The notes under the pieces are model-generated. The model was not told the DNA's origin and ran no database searches. It saw nothing but the letters and a program-made list of their open reading frames with translations. Below, piece by piece: positions 11,532-26,500 of a stretch of DNA of 64,000 nucleotides (positions are counted from its first letter, which is position 1; each line of letters begins with the position of its first letter). Origin of the DNA: Brasenia schreberi. Taxonomy: Eukaryota; Streptophyta; Magnoliopsida; Nymphaeales; Cabombaceae. The DNA lies in assembly GCA_036023115.1 (NCBI GenBank), contig JAYKKT010000049.1:1612001-1676000 (forward strand), written 5' to 3'. A program made the translations under genes and the position numbers.

Positions 11532-14500
11532 CTGAAGAAAGTAAATGAAAGACAAATGAGACAGCACGCATCCTATGTTTTAGCTACAACATGGTTCAAA
11601 AGAGATCTTTTCATCTACAGGATGGCAGGAAATACGTCAGCCCTTCCCTATCAGCTTTGGGAAGATCATAGAGAAGATAACTTACACTGGCGCCAATTAT
11701 GCTTTTCAGAAGAAAAAATGATGCTCTTAAAAGGAAAGAATGAGCACATGCATCCTGACCTCATACATAGCTTCAGTCAAAAGGTTCTCCAATATAGACC
11801 GCAAACCTCGAGCACCAGTATTTTTTACTAATGCTTTTCTTGCAATAAGGCTTAGTGCTTCATCGGTGAAATGTAACTTCACCTGGAAAATATAAAACCA
11901 TAACTTATTTTAGAACCCATATCAGGGCAAAAAAATATTCAATTGGACGCATCATGAGGCTCCCAAACACTATCCAAAAACTCACTATAACTGAAGAACT
12001 TACATCGTTCATGCTAAAGAGTTTTTTGTATTGCTTCCCAAGAGCATTATTAGGCTCAGTAAGAACCTGAAGAGACAAAACGAAAACGGGCTCATTCAAA
12101 AAAAATTTGAAGAACTGAAATGGAAAATAAAGGCAAGATCCAACAAGCATCATACAAGTAAACAATTGAAATAGGGAAAACTTGTCATGCCCAGTCACCC
12201 ACTACAAATAACAGAACTGTTTCTGGATCTTATTTTCCTATGCAGTTCCAGAACGATCCAACTCGCATGCTTGGCCGCAAATAATAAACATAAATGAAGA
12301 TGAATATATTTTTCAAGAAATTTCTATTTATCACTCTGCAATCCATCAAAACTCTAAATTTACAAGCTGGTAAAAAATCAAACTAAAGAATAAGGTAAAA
12401 CATTACAGGATAAGGAAGCAAGCAAAAATCAACCGTGACAAACTAAACCCTAACCTGCACAAGTTGGTCCTCATTCAGAGCTGATAAGCTAACAAGAACT
12501 GGAAGACGCCCAACAAATTCTGGTATAAGACCATATGCAATAAGATCACTGCTTTCAACCTGCAGACCAGCTATGACCTTCAGGATAACTTCAAAAGTTC
12601 GGAAAGCAACCCGAGAAGAAAACTACAAGAAAACCAAAAAGGCAGTTCACTTCAATATCTTGACAGCAAACTAACTCCATACTGATCTTAGTAAGGATGT
12701 CGTCACTGCAGCATTTGTCAGCCCACAAGTCCTCATGTTGGCACGCACTGGTGCTCCAAAGCCAATAGAAGAGTCCTTCCGTCTGAGAAGTGCATGTAAA
12801 GGACACTAATACATAAGTTAAATTGCAGGAAGGTGTCAATGTGCTACTTTCTCACCTTTCTGAAATGGTCTTCTCCAGGTCGACAAACGCACCTCCACAT
12901 ATGAAGAGAATATCCTTTGTATCAATCTGCAAAAATGTAAGTAGGTACACTTAAATATAAAGCTATACAAACTCCAATGGCAGTGAATTAGGAGAACTTA
13001 TACATTTAAGAATAATGACGATAGAACATAACAACTTTCTGCCATTGGTTAAACCAATTCTTAGTCGCTTATTCAGAAGAGCCATAAACGCTGCTGCGCA
13101 GCATGCACAATCAACATCAACAGAACCGTCTGGCATCTTAGGGTGTGCACACTTGTTACATTAACATGACTATAAAAAACTTAATTCCAATAGGTAGGAA
13201 GTTACAAACTTATATATGGGTTAGTCAAGGGAAAAAACATGCCCATTCATCACAAGACGAACAAATATTTGTGAAAGATACCAAACTGCTGCCTACTCTG
13301 TTCAGCTGGAAAACAATGAATTGACAACTTGATTAGTAATGCATGAGCTTATGAACAGATGTCCCCAGTAAATAACCATAGCTGACAGTTGGAAGATTCT
13401 CAAGAAAAATTACATGCTTCGACATAACAAAATAGAAACCCATATGGACGGAATTATGAACCTATTCAGAATGTTTGGGGATACAATAAGGGACACTTAC
13501 GTAGATGTGTGTGCATGAGACAGAAAGAGAGAACATTTAGATCTTGCACTCAAATAACCAACAACCAGAATCCGTTTATTGTGTTTAGTAACCAACAACA
13601 GGATTCGAGGATAGAAGTGGATTCAGTATCGCATATATCTCCACCTCAACCACTTTCAACCGACATTTACTGACAACCTTTTGAGGGACGAAGGATGCAA
13701 GGCTGGTGATCAGGTATAGTAATATTGTTTGTTACAGATATAACATGATTTTTTACTTACAAAGTACACGTTCAATATAAAATATTGTTACAGATACACG
13801 TTTACGCAAACATCTAATTCAGTTTCATTCACTTTGGTCTGATCCAAAAAAACAAAGGCTGCATAGACATGCTTTTAAGTTTTTCAAAAAGAAAAAAGAT
13901 GGATCGTTTGAGTTTCCTTCCATAATGATAGGACCGTCTAACATCTTTTCATGTTTTTAGAATATCATAAAACTGACTTACAAATGTTATCTACACGTTT
14001 TACAGCAAAGAACTTGATACATGGGTTGTGGCTATCCAGCATATTTGTATGTCTATCAGTAAACTGAAAACCGAATGGTCTACAATTCATCATACTTTCT
14101 TCTAAGAAACAGGTATTCATCAGAAAACATGATTCAGAGGCCTTTTCTGCTAACCTGTTAATGCCAAGTGCATCCTACTACAAGTTTTAGCACTAGATTG
14201 CAATGCACTCCAAGTGTAACAATATTTCTTCACAAACACATGCAACAAGTCCCATAAAACAAATGAAATCCAAAACCAGGGCTCAACGTATAAAAATGAA
14301 CCCCATGACAGGAATAGATGTGGGCCTAGTTAAAATGGACCACAAGTTTAACGAAATAACATTATGGCCTTAACTACCTGATTAAATCTTAAATGCATGC
14401 CACTATATATAACCTAAAATTGGAATATATAGCACTAAGGAACACACCCACATTCACACAGACTTATGCTTGTTCTTCATTAGTCTTTGAGTCATCCTCT

Positions 14501-17500
14501 AATCAAATCACTCTTATCTGGAGTCCCATCTTATTGCCATAATAATGATAAAGTATGACAACAACAACAACTAAGCCTTTTCCCATACTAGACGGGGTCG
14601 GCTACATGGATTCTTTGTTTCCGCAGATCCCTATCGTGTGCCATGTTAGCAGTTAACTCACAATAAGCAAGATCATTCTTTATTGTTTCTTTCCAACACT
14701 TTTGTGGTCGTCCTCTAGCTCTTTTAATACTTTCCAAATTTAATTTTTCATACCTTCTTACAGGTTCTTCTTTTGATCTTCTTTCTATATGTTCAAACCA
14801 TCTTAAATAATATTCTCTCATTTTCTCATCTATTGGTGCCACTCCTAATTTGTTTCCAATAACCTCATTATGTATACGGTCTTTTCTTGTATGACCACTC
14901 ATCCATCTCAACGTCTTCATTTGTGTCACAGACATCTTTTGTACATGTTGATAATTAACTGCCCAACACTCAGAACCATAGAACATGGCAGGCCGAATTG
15001 TTGCTCTATAATATTTACCTTTTAACTTTAATGGTATCTTCTTATCTCAAAGAATACCTCGTCCTCCTCTCCATTTTAACCAACCAGCATTAATTCTATG
15101 CGTAACATCTCCATCAATTCTTCCATTACTCTGAAAAATTGACCCTAGGTATTTAAAACTTTCCTTTTAGGGATGCAATGTGTGCCAATTTTAATTTCTA
15201 TGTCCTCTGAGGTAACCAAATGATCAAACTTATATTCCATATATTCTGTCTTTGTTCTACTAAGTTGGAGGCCTTTGCTTTCTAATGTTTCTCTCCATAG
15301 TTCCAATTTTCTATTAACTTTTTCCTTAGACTGCTCCACTAATACAATGTCATCTGCAAATAACATACACCAAGGTACTTCATCTTGAATATGTTTTGTT
15401 AACTCATAAATCACCATTATACATGTCTGTCATTCCTTCAAGAGTCCTCACACATGTTTTTGCACCATCATACATGTCTCTTATAAGGTTAATGTATGTC
15501 AATGGGATACCTCTTTTTTCCAAAGTTCTCCAAAGAACCTCCCTCAGTACTCTATCATAAGCTTTTTCTAGATCAATAAATATCATGTGAAGGTCCTTCG
15601 TTTTTGCTCTAAAATGTTCCATAAGACGTCTCAAAAGGTGAATCGCTTCATCAGTAGATCTGCCTGGCATGAATCCAAATTTGTTTTCAGTTGTACTTGA
15701 TACATGTCTTAACCTACGTTCGATAATTCTTTCCCACAACTTCAAAGTATGGTTCACTAACTTGATACCTCGATAATTCGCACAATTTTGAATGTCTCCC
15801 TTGTTCTTATATATGGGTATAAGTGTACTTGCTCTCCATTCCTTGGGCATCTTTTGGTTTTTCCATATTTCATTAAATAGTCTTGTGAGCCAAGTGATTC
15901 CTATTTCTCCTAGTATTTTCCAAACTTCTATAGGAATATTATCTGGTCCTACCGATTTACCACCCTTCATATGTTTAAGAGCCTCTTTGACTTCATTCTT
16001 TTGAATACATCGATAGAAATTGTGGTTTATATACTTTTCTGCTAAATCTCCTAAACTAATACTAACATCTTTATTTTCATTAAAAAGATTATAAAAATAG
16101 TTTTTCCATCTATTTCTTATATCATCATTTGCCACTAGAATTTTTTCATCCTCGTCCTTGATGCATCTAACATAATTAAGATCTTTAGTTTTCTTATCTC
16201 TAACCCTAGCTATCCTAAAAATATCTCTTTCACCCTCTTTTGAGTTGAGTTTTTTTATATAAATCCTCCAAAATTTTAGCTTTTGCTTCACTCACGGCCT
16301 TTTTCGCTTCCTTCTTTGCTTTCTTATAAGCCTCTAAAGTTTCGCTAGTTTTCTTAGCATAATGTAATTTATAATATGCCCTCTTTGCCTTGATTTTATT
16401 TTACACTATTTCACTCCACCACCAAGCTTCTTTTTGTGGTGGTACACCTCCCTTAGGTTCACCTAACACATCTTTCACCACTTTCCTAATATGTATAGCC
16501 ATATTGTTCCACACATCACAAGGTGTACCAACATAATTTCAAGCATCTCCTTGAAGAACTTTCTGTTTAAATATACCTTCTTTTGAGGTTCCACCATTTA
16601 GTCTGAATATATACCTTCTTTTGAGGTTCCACCATTTAGTCTGAATAACTCGATGCACTCTTTTCTTCTTTGTCCATTTTTTTTCTTTTAAATCCATAAC
16701 TAAAAGTTGATCTTGGGTGGTTAAGCTTTCTCCTAGAATTACCTTGCAATCTTTACAACACGCTCTTATCTTTTTTTCTACAAATAAAGTAATCAATTTG
16801 TGTTTGTGATAAGCCACTCTTATAAGTAATTAAATGTTCATCTCGTTTTTTGAAGATTGTATTTAAAATCTCCCTACCTTCCTCATTTATATCCCCTAAA
16901 CCAAAGTTTCCATGAATACCTTGATATCCTAATGCCTCTTTACCGACATGTCCATTTAAGTCTCCTCCTAAACAAATCATCTCCCTTTGTGGAATCTTTT
17001 GAATCACCTTATCTAACTCTTCCCAAAAAGTTGTCTTTATACTATCTCCTAGTCCTACTTGGGGTGCGTAAGCACAAACTATATTCAAAACCTCTACTCC
17101 TAACACTAATTTCAACGTCATGATTCGGTCACCATATCGTTGTATGTCTACTACACTCTCCTTTAAATCTTTATTTATGATAATATCAACTCCGTTTCGA
17201 GCCTTTTCTTTACCTGAGTACCATAATTTAAAACCTGTATCCTCTATCTCCTTTGCTTTTTCTCCAACCCATTTTGTCTCTTGTAAACATAGAATATGAA
17301 TCTTTCCCCGAATCATAGTATCTACCACCTCCATTAGCTTACCGGATAATGTTTCGATATTCCAAGAACCAATACGAATCTTATTATCTAGGACTAGCTT
17401 TCTTACCCTCTCGCATCCGTCCATATTCAAAATGTGGAGACCCTCTCTGAAAATTATTCACTACATTCGAGTAGCAATGTAGCGGGACTAACTTCTTTAC

Positions 17501-20500
17501 CCAAACCCATCCATGATGTAGGAACCCTCTCTGCAATTGATTCACTACATTCGGGCGAAAATGTAGTGGCCCTTGCTTACTTATTACTGCATTCGGCTCT
17601 GCAGCACGTCGATAGGCGGGGATGCCCCAAAGCAATGCTCATAATTTTTGTAATCCATGTTATAAAATCCGACGAAGTTTTACGCTGTCATACTTTATAA
17701 TAATGATAAAGTATGAAACTAAGAAAATTATAAAAGAAACCTAGTTGTATACCCATGTAGTTGATTAACATATGAGTACATCTTCCCCTACCTCTTGCTT
17801 ATAATATGAAAAATTAAGATCGAAGGACATGCCTGAATGTGGTCACCACGAGGATGTTTGCGAGATCCTTTTTCAGGAACGTTCACAACCTGGTGAAGAA
17901 AGGGAGAAATGTTTAATAAAGGACCACATGCCGAAATCATAATATTATGTCATGTAAATGGAAAAAGATAAAGTTTCATATAACTGTTTGCCCATGTTCA
18001 AAGAATAAAACGCTAACTCTAATGAAAACGCAACATTCCACAAACATTTCTGTAAAGCCAAAATAGGCTGGCAGATGCTTAGATAAGTATTTGCCTACAA
18101 TTACTAGTGACAACAATTAAGTTCATAACGAAATTGGTTTTCATAATGAAATATCATTCAGCACCCAAAGCGAGAGGTTCATTCGAAAACTCTAATGCTC
18201 TATCACTTCCTTTGTTCAGTACAAGAAATTGAAGGATAATTTGCTGAAATACACCTATAAACTTTTCATGAACATGCATGCAGACCTCAACACTGTCACA
18301 TTAGAACAGAAATCACAAAAGAGAGAAGAAGCTAAAAGAATCACAGAACTAAGTCCTTTCACTGGCCTCACATGGGCTTTTGTTTGCTTGGAATGGCAAT
18401 TGCCCACAAGGTTTACGCACCGTCATCAAGATCAGTCCTCGCAGTCCTGGGCCAGAACATGATTCTATAATAGGCCACACCAAAAGCTCGTAGGGTGGGT
18501 TAATTTATTAAGGAAATGGCTCACCCAGATCCAAGCGTTAGATGCTGATCAATTGGGAAAGTCAAGATCTCCTAGGCGAAGCTCATCGAGATATCACAAA
18601 GCCTAGTGATTTTCACATGCTTACACAGATGATGCAAAGAATCTTGTTACTGCTACTTACAAAATATAATCTATCGGTCCTTCTGTTTACAAAATTTCCT
18701 GTTTTATACCCTCCATCCCTTGTCAATGACCACAACATCCCATAAATGTGTAAAAAAGGCTTCACAGCAAGTGACAGAGCCAAATCTTGGCCTTACATTC
18801 CGTAGATGAACATTGCAGCACAACTATAGGAAGAAAAGTTGTCTCTTCAATATGGAAAACAAAAATTAACAGTATAGGGCACATATACAGAAAATATATG
18901 CATATTCCGAATACGAGGTTACATAATTGAGAGAAAAAAGAGAAGTCAACACTCACAGTGCCTTCCAGCATCTTAAGCAATGCTTGTTGAACTCCTTCAC
19001 CAGAAACATCTCTGCTAATATTCAGGCTTTCGGCCTACAGAATGGAGCATTGGAAGAAAAGCAAGCAAGTCAATTATATAACTGTGGATCTACTTAAGAT
19101 ATAAAAATTGAGAGCTCTTGCTAATAATTACCTTCTTAGTTATTTTATCAACTTCATCAATGTAAACAATGCCTTGTTGCGCTGCTGCAACATTGAAATC
19201 AGCAGCCTGCTCAATGATAAGACAAGGTGGAATGTTTGGTATAAATCAAGCATCATTGCCTTGCAAAAGAAATAAAGCACAATTAAAAAAAGCACTAATA
19301 AGAAAAGGAGGATAAAGTTGTAATGAAGTCTATACTTCAATGTAGTAGCGGAAAATCGGTGAATATCACTTCAAAAAGTCAATCACAAAGCCTTAGAAAA
19401 AGGCTATAAAGCATATGCAACAAAGGCACAATAAAAAAAATTGGTATTATTTAGCCACAAAAGGCATATTTAATATTTAATATGTTACAAAAGTGTTGTA
19501 TTTATAGGAGAGAAAATGAGTGAGAGAGAGGAAGCAAAGATGAGGGGGCTGGCCCCCTTTGGGGCTGGTCCATACATACCGGGGCCAGTGTGGCCTGATT
19601 CATAATTACAATGTATTACAATAAAAACAATAAATTAAATGTACATGAAAAAACAGAAAATATATTTATTATTTTAACAACCCCCTCAAACTATCGGTTC
19701 TATGACCGGAAGTTTGCTAACTAAAAACTCAAGTCGTAGAGCGGATAACGATTTGGTGAAAACATCTGCAAGCTAATACTCATTTCTAACAAACTGTAGT
19801 GTTAAATTATCATATAATGCTCTTCACAAACATAGTGACCGTCTATCTTGATATGTTTGGTCGACTCATGAAAGGTATGGTTGTTAGCTATATACATAAC
19901 TCTTATTGCCGCAATACATAATTGGAGAGGTCTTCAATATCACGCCGGGCCAAGTTAATTCAGTGGTTGTGTTGGCGATTGCACGGTACTTAGCTTCGGT
20001 AGAAGAAAGGGACACCTTTTATTATTTTTTGTATTTTAAAGATATAAAGGAGTTGCCAAGAAAAATACAATAACTAGTCATGAAATGCCTGTCATTTACA
20101 TCATCACCCCAATTAGCATCAGTATATGCATTTAATTGAAATAAATATGAAGATGATAGAAATACAACCTTAGTCACAGTTTATCGAATATATTGAACAA
20201 TCCTCATAACGACACTCATATGCACAGAGGTAAGGGAATGTTGAAACTGACTTAAAGTATGTAGAGCATGTGCAATCTCAGGATGTGTTATGGTGACATA
20301 AGTGAGTGCCCCAACCATATGTCTTTAAGAAGTAGGGTCACTTAATACTCTCCGTCAACAAGTCGCATCTTTTGGTTGATTACCTCAGATGTCTCAACAA
20401 CTTTATCTAAGAACAATGTCATTAACAAATTTAGTTTGCGATAAAATGAAACCCTTAGCATTTCGAGTTACCTCTGTTAGAGATTATAAGATTATATAGT

Positions 20501-23500
20501 AGACCCATTATGGGTCTTATTCATACTCTGTCTATTTAGTAGTACTTAATTAATATTAAGGGTAAATTAATAAATAGGGTGATTAGGGTTAAGTGTATTA
20601 GGTTAGAAAAGAAAAGAGGTACGACAGCTATGGAGTGGGTGTCAAAAATCTGCTCTGGACAGATTGGAGGGATGCCTCCAATCTGCTCATACTTTATAAG
20701 TTCTTTATATTGTTTTTCAATGATTTGATGTTTATAACATGATATCAGAGCCTATAAGGCATTTAGAATAAGTTTTTAAGTTTAAATCAAGAAACGTGTG
20801 AGCCAGATGGAAATGTGAATCTCTGCGGGTGAAGACGATTCAGTTCCTGTGCTCCAAACAATTTTGTCCTGGCATGAATAGTAGAGTGCTGGAATCTGGC
20901 GTGAACTACAGAGTGTTGGCTTCTGGCGTCGACAGTAGGATGGAACATGCTTTCACGCCTTCTGTTAGGCAGCCTGATGCAAAGATTATTGCTATCATTG
21001 CAATTGATTTGTTAGGTCATGTTGTCATCAGTTTTGTCCAGGCGTGAACAACATGGTGCTGTAATCTTATTACGTCAAGCATTAAATCTCCTTTTTTTCA
21101 GGGGGAATGATTCGAGGTGTGGAAGAAATCAATCTCTGGAAAATAATCAGCCTCTTGTGTTATGCGTGAAACCATTAGGTGTGTTAAAGGAAATCCATTG
21201 GTTCAAATAAAATTGATCAGGATAAGTCAATTTAATCGGATTTTTTTATAAATGTTGAGTAAAGGAAAGGGGGTTAAAAGCCCTTTCGTGATATCAGAAT
21301 ATTCCACAAATGAAAAAGTGGAAAACTTTTAGATTACAACAACAAAGTTAGATGGCAGAAACTACTTGGAATGGTCTACGTAAATGAAACTGATTGTTAT
21401 AGCAAGGGGAGATGAGCTCACCTAATAGGTCAAATTATGAGGCAAGACACACATGATGCATAGTACTCTAGTTGGATAAGATAAGACACCTTGATATCAT
21501 CCTAGTTACTTGTGTCTATGATCTCATCAATTACAAAAACGTTTATGTTTCTTAAATCTGCTCATGAAATTTGGTGTGTAGTCTTTGTCTCTTTGAAGCT
21601 TATTCCAAAAAAAAGGATGTTGCAAAGGAGTACGAGATATTGAAAAAGATCAAAAAAATGTAAACAAGGAACTCGTTCTATTAGTAAGTACTATGCGGAT
21701 CTTCGAGGATTATGGGATCAACTTCTTTTCTATACAAATATCAAGTGTTCTTATTACACCGAAAGAAATGTTGAAATTGAGAAAAAAAAGTCTTTGATTT
21801 GTTGTGGGGTGTAAATTCAAAATTTGAATCAATAAAGATTAACATTTTGAGAAGGGAAGAACTTCCTTCACTTGGTACGGTATATTCATTATTGATTCGA
21901 GAAGAAGATCGCACTATTATTGAATAATATACACTTCAAATAAGGGGAGAAAACTCCCATTATCGTGGAAGAGGTGGACAATAAAATCGTGGACGTTAAC
22001 GTGGTTGTTTCTATTTTGATGAGTTCTCACTGTGGAAAATCAAGACATTCTAGAGAAAATTATTGAAAATTACATGGTCGACTTGATTTTTCTAGATCTC
22101 GAAACTACTCTACCCATGCTCAAAACCCAACGCCCAATACAAATGGCATTTATGAACTTGTTAAAAGGATAGAAGAACTCGAAACAAAATTATTTAAAAA
22201 TTCTCAACCCTCTTCTTCTAAGGCTACATTAGCACAGGCAACACATACTGTGAAGGGTAACAAATTTTCTCATTTTCATTCGAAAACTTGATTCTGGTGC
22301 TACATATAACATGGTAGGAGAGTCATCATATTTTTCATAATATCGTCTTCTTCCAAAACGAGAGCAAATTAAGTTGGCAGATAGCTCACATTCTTATCTG
22401 ATTGGACAGGGAAGTGTACTCATATGTTTTATAGATTTAAAATCAGTATATCATGTTCCAAGCTTTCCTATAAATCTACTTTTAGTAAGTTCATTGACCC
22501 GTACTCTGAATTATAGTATAACATTTCATCCTACTAACAGTGTGTTTAAGGATCAGAAGACGGAGAAAATCTTTAGTAATAGTAGTCTATAGAGGAGCTT
22601 ATATTGTTAAAGCATTCAGCCAAATAAAAGAGATATCAGGAGACAGCACATTCATCTTGTTCATTGTTATTTATCCTTTGCATTATGTCTTTCTTTATTT
22701 TGTTTTTAAAGTTAGTTTTAAATAAGCCTCATTAATGGCATTCTTGTAATTTAGAGCATCATTGTAAAGCTGATATTTAAGGGTTCAAACCCTATCAGCC
22801 GACTTGTACTTTGCAGTAAGGAAGAAAGAGATTAGAGGGTTGTGACTGCACAGACCTCTCCGCTAAGTCGTATTTCTTATTTGTATATCTGAAATATTAT
22901 CGTTTGCACATGGTATCAGAGCTTGCACACGCATTACAGGTAAAAAGTTGCGTTGAAGGAAGCCACTGCTAAAAGGCAACAACCCATCGTTTGATGGACA
23001 GGGCAGAATTTGATATAAAATCATCACGGTATTGTATTGGCCTATCATTAATTGGATAGTGAATTTGATATATTACATTGGCCTATCATTGACTGGACAA
23101 AGAATTTGATATATTGCATTGGCTTGTTGTTGACTAGACAGGGAGCAGGAAATATATTGTGTTGGTCTGTCGTTGACTGGATAAGGAAATTTTTTTGGCA
23201 TATAACAGGCCAAGTTTTTTGGCTAGTATTGTTTGGCCAGTATTGTCTAGCAAGACGGAACCTGGCACGTAATAGGTTAAACGTTTGTCTTATTGCATCA
23301 AGAAGCCAACATGCAGAATTTTATGCATATATTTGATAGTTTGAAATCATCATTTGCATCTTCTTTATGCGACCATTAAAGGATCTGTTACATCAGGTAT
23401 GCATTTTTAATTTGACTTGTAACACAGCAACTTTGCATCACATCGTGGGACATCAACTCCAGACTGTATTTCATCTATATTGAAGTGAAACAACAAATCA

Positions 23501-26500
23501 GTTCCATATTCAAGTATATATATACAATGGAGAAAAGAATGAAAGAAGAACAACAATTAGTTATCGGTGGCAACGAACAAAAACTAGAGCCAGTTCAAAT
23601 TACAAATATCCGTTTAGAAGGCAGAAATTATAGAGAATGGGCAAGATCAATTGAATTAGTTCTTCGTACACGTGGGAAACTATCAATGATTAAACCAAGC
23701 TAGCCACAACCTGATGCAGAGAATGCTTGAGAGATAGTCCAAAGATGATGCATTAGTAAGCTCATGGATTCTTCAATCAATGAATCAGTCTATCAGTAAA
23801 ACATTCATGTATTTAGAATCTGCTGCAGAGATTTGGAGAGCAGTTGAAGAAGCATTTTCAAGACAAAGTAATATAGCAAAAGAATATGAAATTATTGAGA
23901 AAATAAGGAGGTGTCGACAAGGTACTAGATCAGTTAGTGAGTATTATGGAGAATTAAGAGAATTATTAAATGAACAGAGATATTTTGTGAAGAATAAATG
24001 CAGCCACTGTGTGAAAGAAAGAACAACAGAAAGTGAAATTCGGAAAATGTTTGATTTACTATGGGGAGTCTCACCAGAATATGATTCAATCAAGCTGAAT
24101 ATTCTCAATAAAGAAGACCTGCCATCACTGGGGACGGTATACTCACTCTTACTAAGAGAAGAAGACAGAAAAAGCTTGGAAAAAGGATAACATACCCAAA
24201 CTGAAAAATCAGCATTTGTGAGTAGGGGCAATATAAGTTATCAAAGAGGTAGAGATTCAGGAAAAGGTTGTGGAAGAGGAAGATCACAGAATTATGAAGA
24301 TAGAAATAAGCTCCAATGTACGCATTATGGGAAAAGAAGACACAAAAGAACATTGCTGGGAAATTATTGGAAAACTTGCAGAGTACAAAAATGATGGTAG
24401 TCATGTGGCTGCTACATCTGAAAAAGAAAAGGTTGAACCAAATCCTATAGATGAAATGGCTAAACTGAAAAAACAACTTGCAGATATAGAAAGCTGACTT
24501 TGTGATCATCCTTCGACATCATCTTCAAAGTCTGAAATGAACTAGCCCATTTCCTATAGTATTAGTGTAATTTTTTTGGAAAAAAAAATCTGCATATTCA
24601 AATTATTGGGTGATTGACTCAAGAGCTACAGATCATATGGTAGGAGATAAATCTGGTCTTAAAGAATATAAAGTTCCTCCTACACCTCAATATGTAAAGA
24701 TGGCCAATGGTTCCTTGATTCCAATGAAAGAAACAGGAGAAATTGAAGGGAAGAACTTTAAACTTAATTCAGTGATATACATTCCCAAATTTTCAGTAAA
24801 TTTACTTTCTGTAAGCTCTTTGGTTAGAGACATGAATTGTTCAATCACATTTTCTCCATCTGGTTGTGTGTTTCAGGATCTAAGGACAGGAAGAACCTTT
24901 GGACGTGGTGAATTGAAAAATGGGTTATATCTACTTCCTGGTCTACATCCTACGATACATAGAAGAGCATTGACAGCTACTCCAACAGAAGAAGAAATAA
25001 GACTTTGGCATAGTAGATTAGGACATCTGCCTGTGTCTAAGATTCATGAGTTTATTCCTTTTGTAATTCCAAAGGACATGGTTATTCAATGTGATGTATG
25101 TCAGAGAGCTAAACACCATAGAGCTTCATTTCCTAGTAGTAACTCTAAATCGCCAGTTCCATTTGAGTTAATACATTCAGATGTATGAGGTCCATGTTTG
25201 ACACCTTCTTTAGTCAATTTTAAGTACTTTGTTACTTTCATTGATGGCTATTCCAGACTCATTTGTTTACCTTATGAAATCAAAGGCAGAAATACCATTT
25301 ATTTTCCCTATGGTTCACAATCTAATTAAGACTCAGTTTGGATACACAATTAAAATTCTTTGATCTGATAATGGTAGTGAATTTTGTAATTCTGCCTTGG
25401 AATCATATCTTCAAAGTCATGGAATTCTTTATCAAACTTCTTGTGTGTACACTACTCAACAAAATGGAGTTGCTGAAAGAAAAAATAGACATATTTTGAA
25501 AATTGCTAGAACTGTCTTACTTGAACACAAAGTTCCAAAATATTTTTGGCCAGATACAATACTTACAGCTCTATATCTCATGAACAGACTTCCCTCTGTT
25601 GTTCTGAGTGGAAAATCTCCATTTCACATGGTCAAACCTGATGCTAATCCATTTCATCTTATTCCTAACTTCCTAGAGTATTTGGATGTGTATGCTATGT
25701 CATATTCACAATCAATTTAGAGACAAACTTGATCCAAGAGTTGTCAAATGTGTCTTTATTGGGTATTCCAGTGAAAAAAAGGGATATGTTTGTTATGACC
25801 CCAATTCACATAGGAAATACATTTCCATGGATGTAACATTCTTTGAAAATACTCTCTTCTTTAGCAATTCTACTGGTAAGTTAGACTCTACTATCGAAGA
25901 TACTGTTCTTCCAATCAATATTACTGGCGATGAGACAGATGAAGATAATACTGTTAATGAAGATGATCAACAACAGGAAGAAAATGAGACTTAAGTGTAT
26001 AAAAAGGGAAAAAAGAATATCATTATGCCCAATCCTACAGACACCACGAACCAAGGGGGAGTACCTACCTCAGATTCCTCCGATTCCTCAGATTCAGTTC
26101 CATTTAAAGCAGACGATTTGAATGTTCCAATAGCTCACAGAAAAGAAAAAGATTATTTGGTAGGTATCCAATTTAACTCCGCCCATGTAAGGGATCACCC
26201 TTGCATTGCCGGTCCCAAGCCCGGATAAAGGAGGAGGGTTGTGTTAGGCTTCCGACAGCCAGCGTAAAACTTCGTCGGATTTCTACAACATGGATTACAA
26301 AAATTATGAGCATTGCTTTGGGGCGTTCCCGCCTAGCGACGTGCTGCAGAGCCCGAATGCAGTAAGAAGTAAGCAAGGGCCACTACATTTTCGCCCGAAT
26401 GTAGTGAATCAATTGCAGAGAGGGTTCCCACATCATGGACGGGTGTGGGTAAAGAAGTTAGTCCCGCTACATTGCCGCCCGAATGTAGTGAAAAATTTTC

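Larger units (their letters stand above)
14559..17696 (-). mobile_element. Nearly full-length RTE LINE in CLPX intron 8
   Basis: Perfect 20-bp target duplication ataataatgataaagtatga at 14539-14558 and 17697-17716. Reads right to left: 5' repeats (about 17434-17620), EN 16753-17430, linker, RT 15404-16291 and 15145-15417, C-terminal region 14588-14986, then (TTG)n seen as acaacaacaac at 14559. About 115 bp of the family 5' end is missing. Several frame breaks separate the ORFs. Confidence 0.95.

Noticed and set aside
11556..12198. ORFs 11556-11831 (plus) and 11905-12198 (minus)
   Set aside because: The first is intronic or antisense to CLPX exon 13. The second is exon 12 with intron read-through on both sides.
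12591..12839. Minus ORF overlapping CLPX exon 10
   Set aside because: A wrong-frame reading of the exon; splice sites place the real frame.
19336..19340. ttcaa as the copia-C target duplication
   Set aside because: The matching ttcaa is on the inner side of the right LTR, not the outer side, so it is not a target duplication.
20829..21210. ORFs in the copia-B leader
   Set aside because: No gag similarity; gag blocks ([10 protein letters not shown]) start only near 21350.
23052..23336. 94-codon ORF after the copia-A primer site
   Set aside because: Lies in the untranslated leader; imperfect gatatattacattggcct repeats give the open frame.
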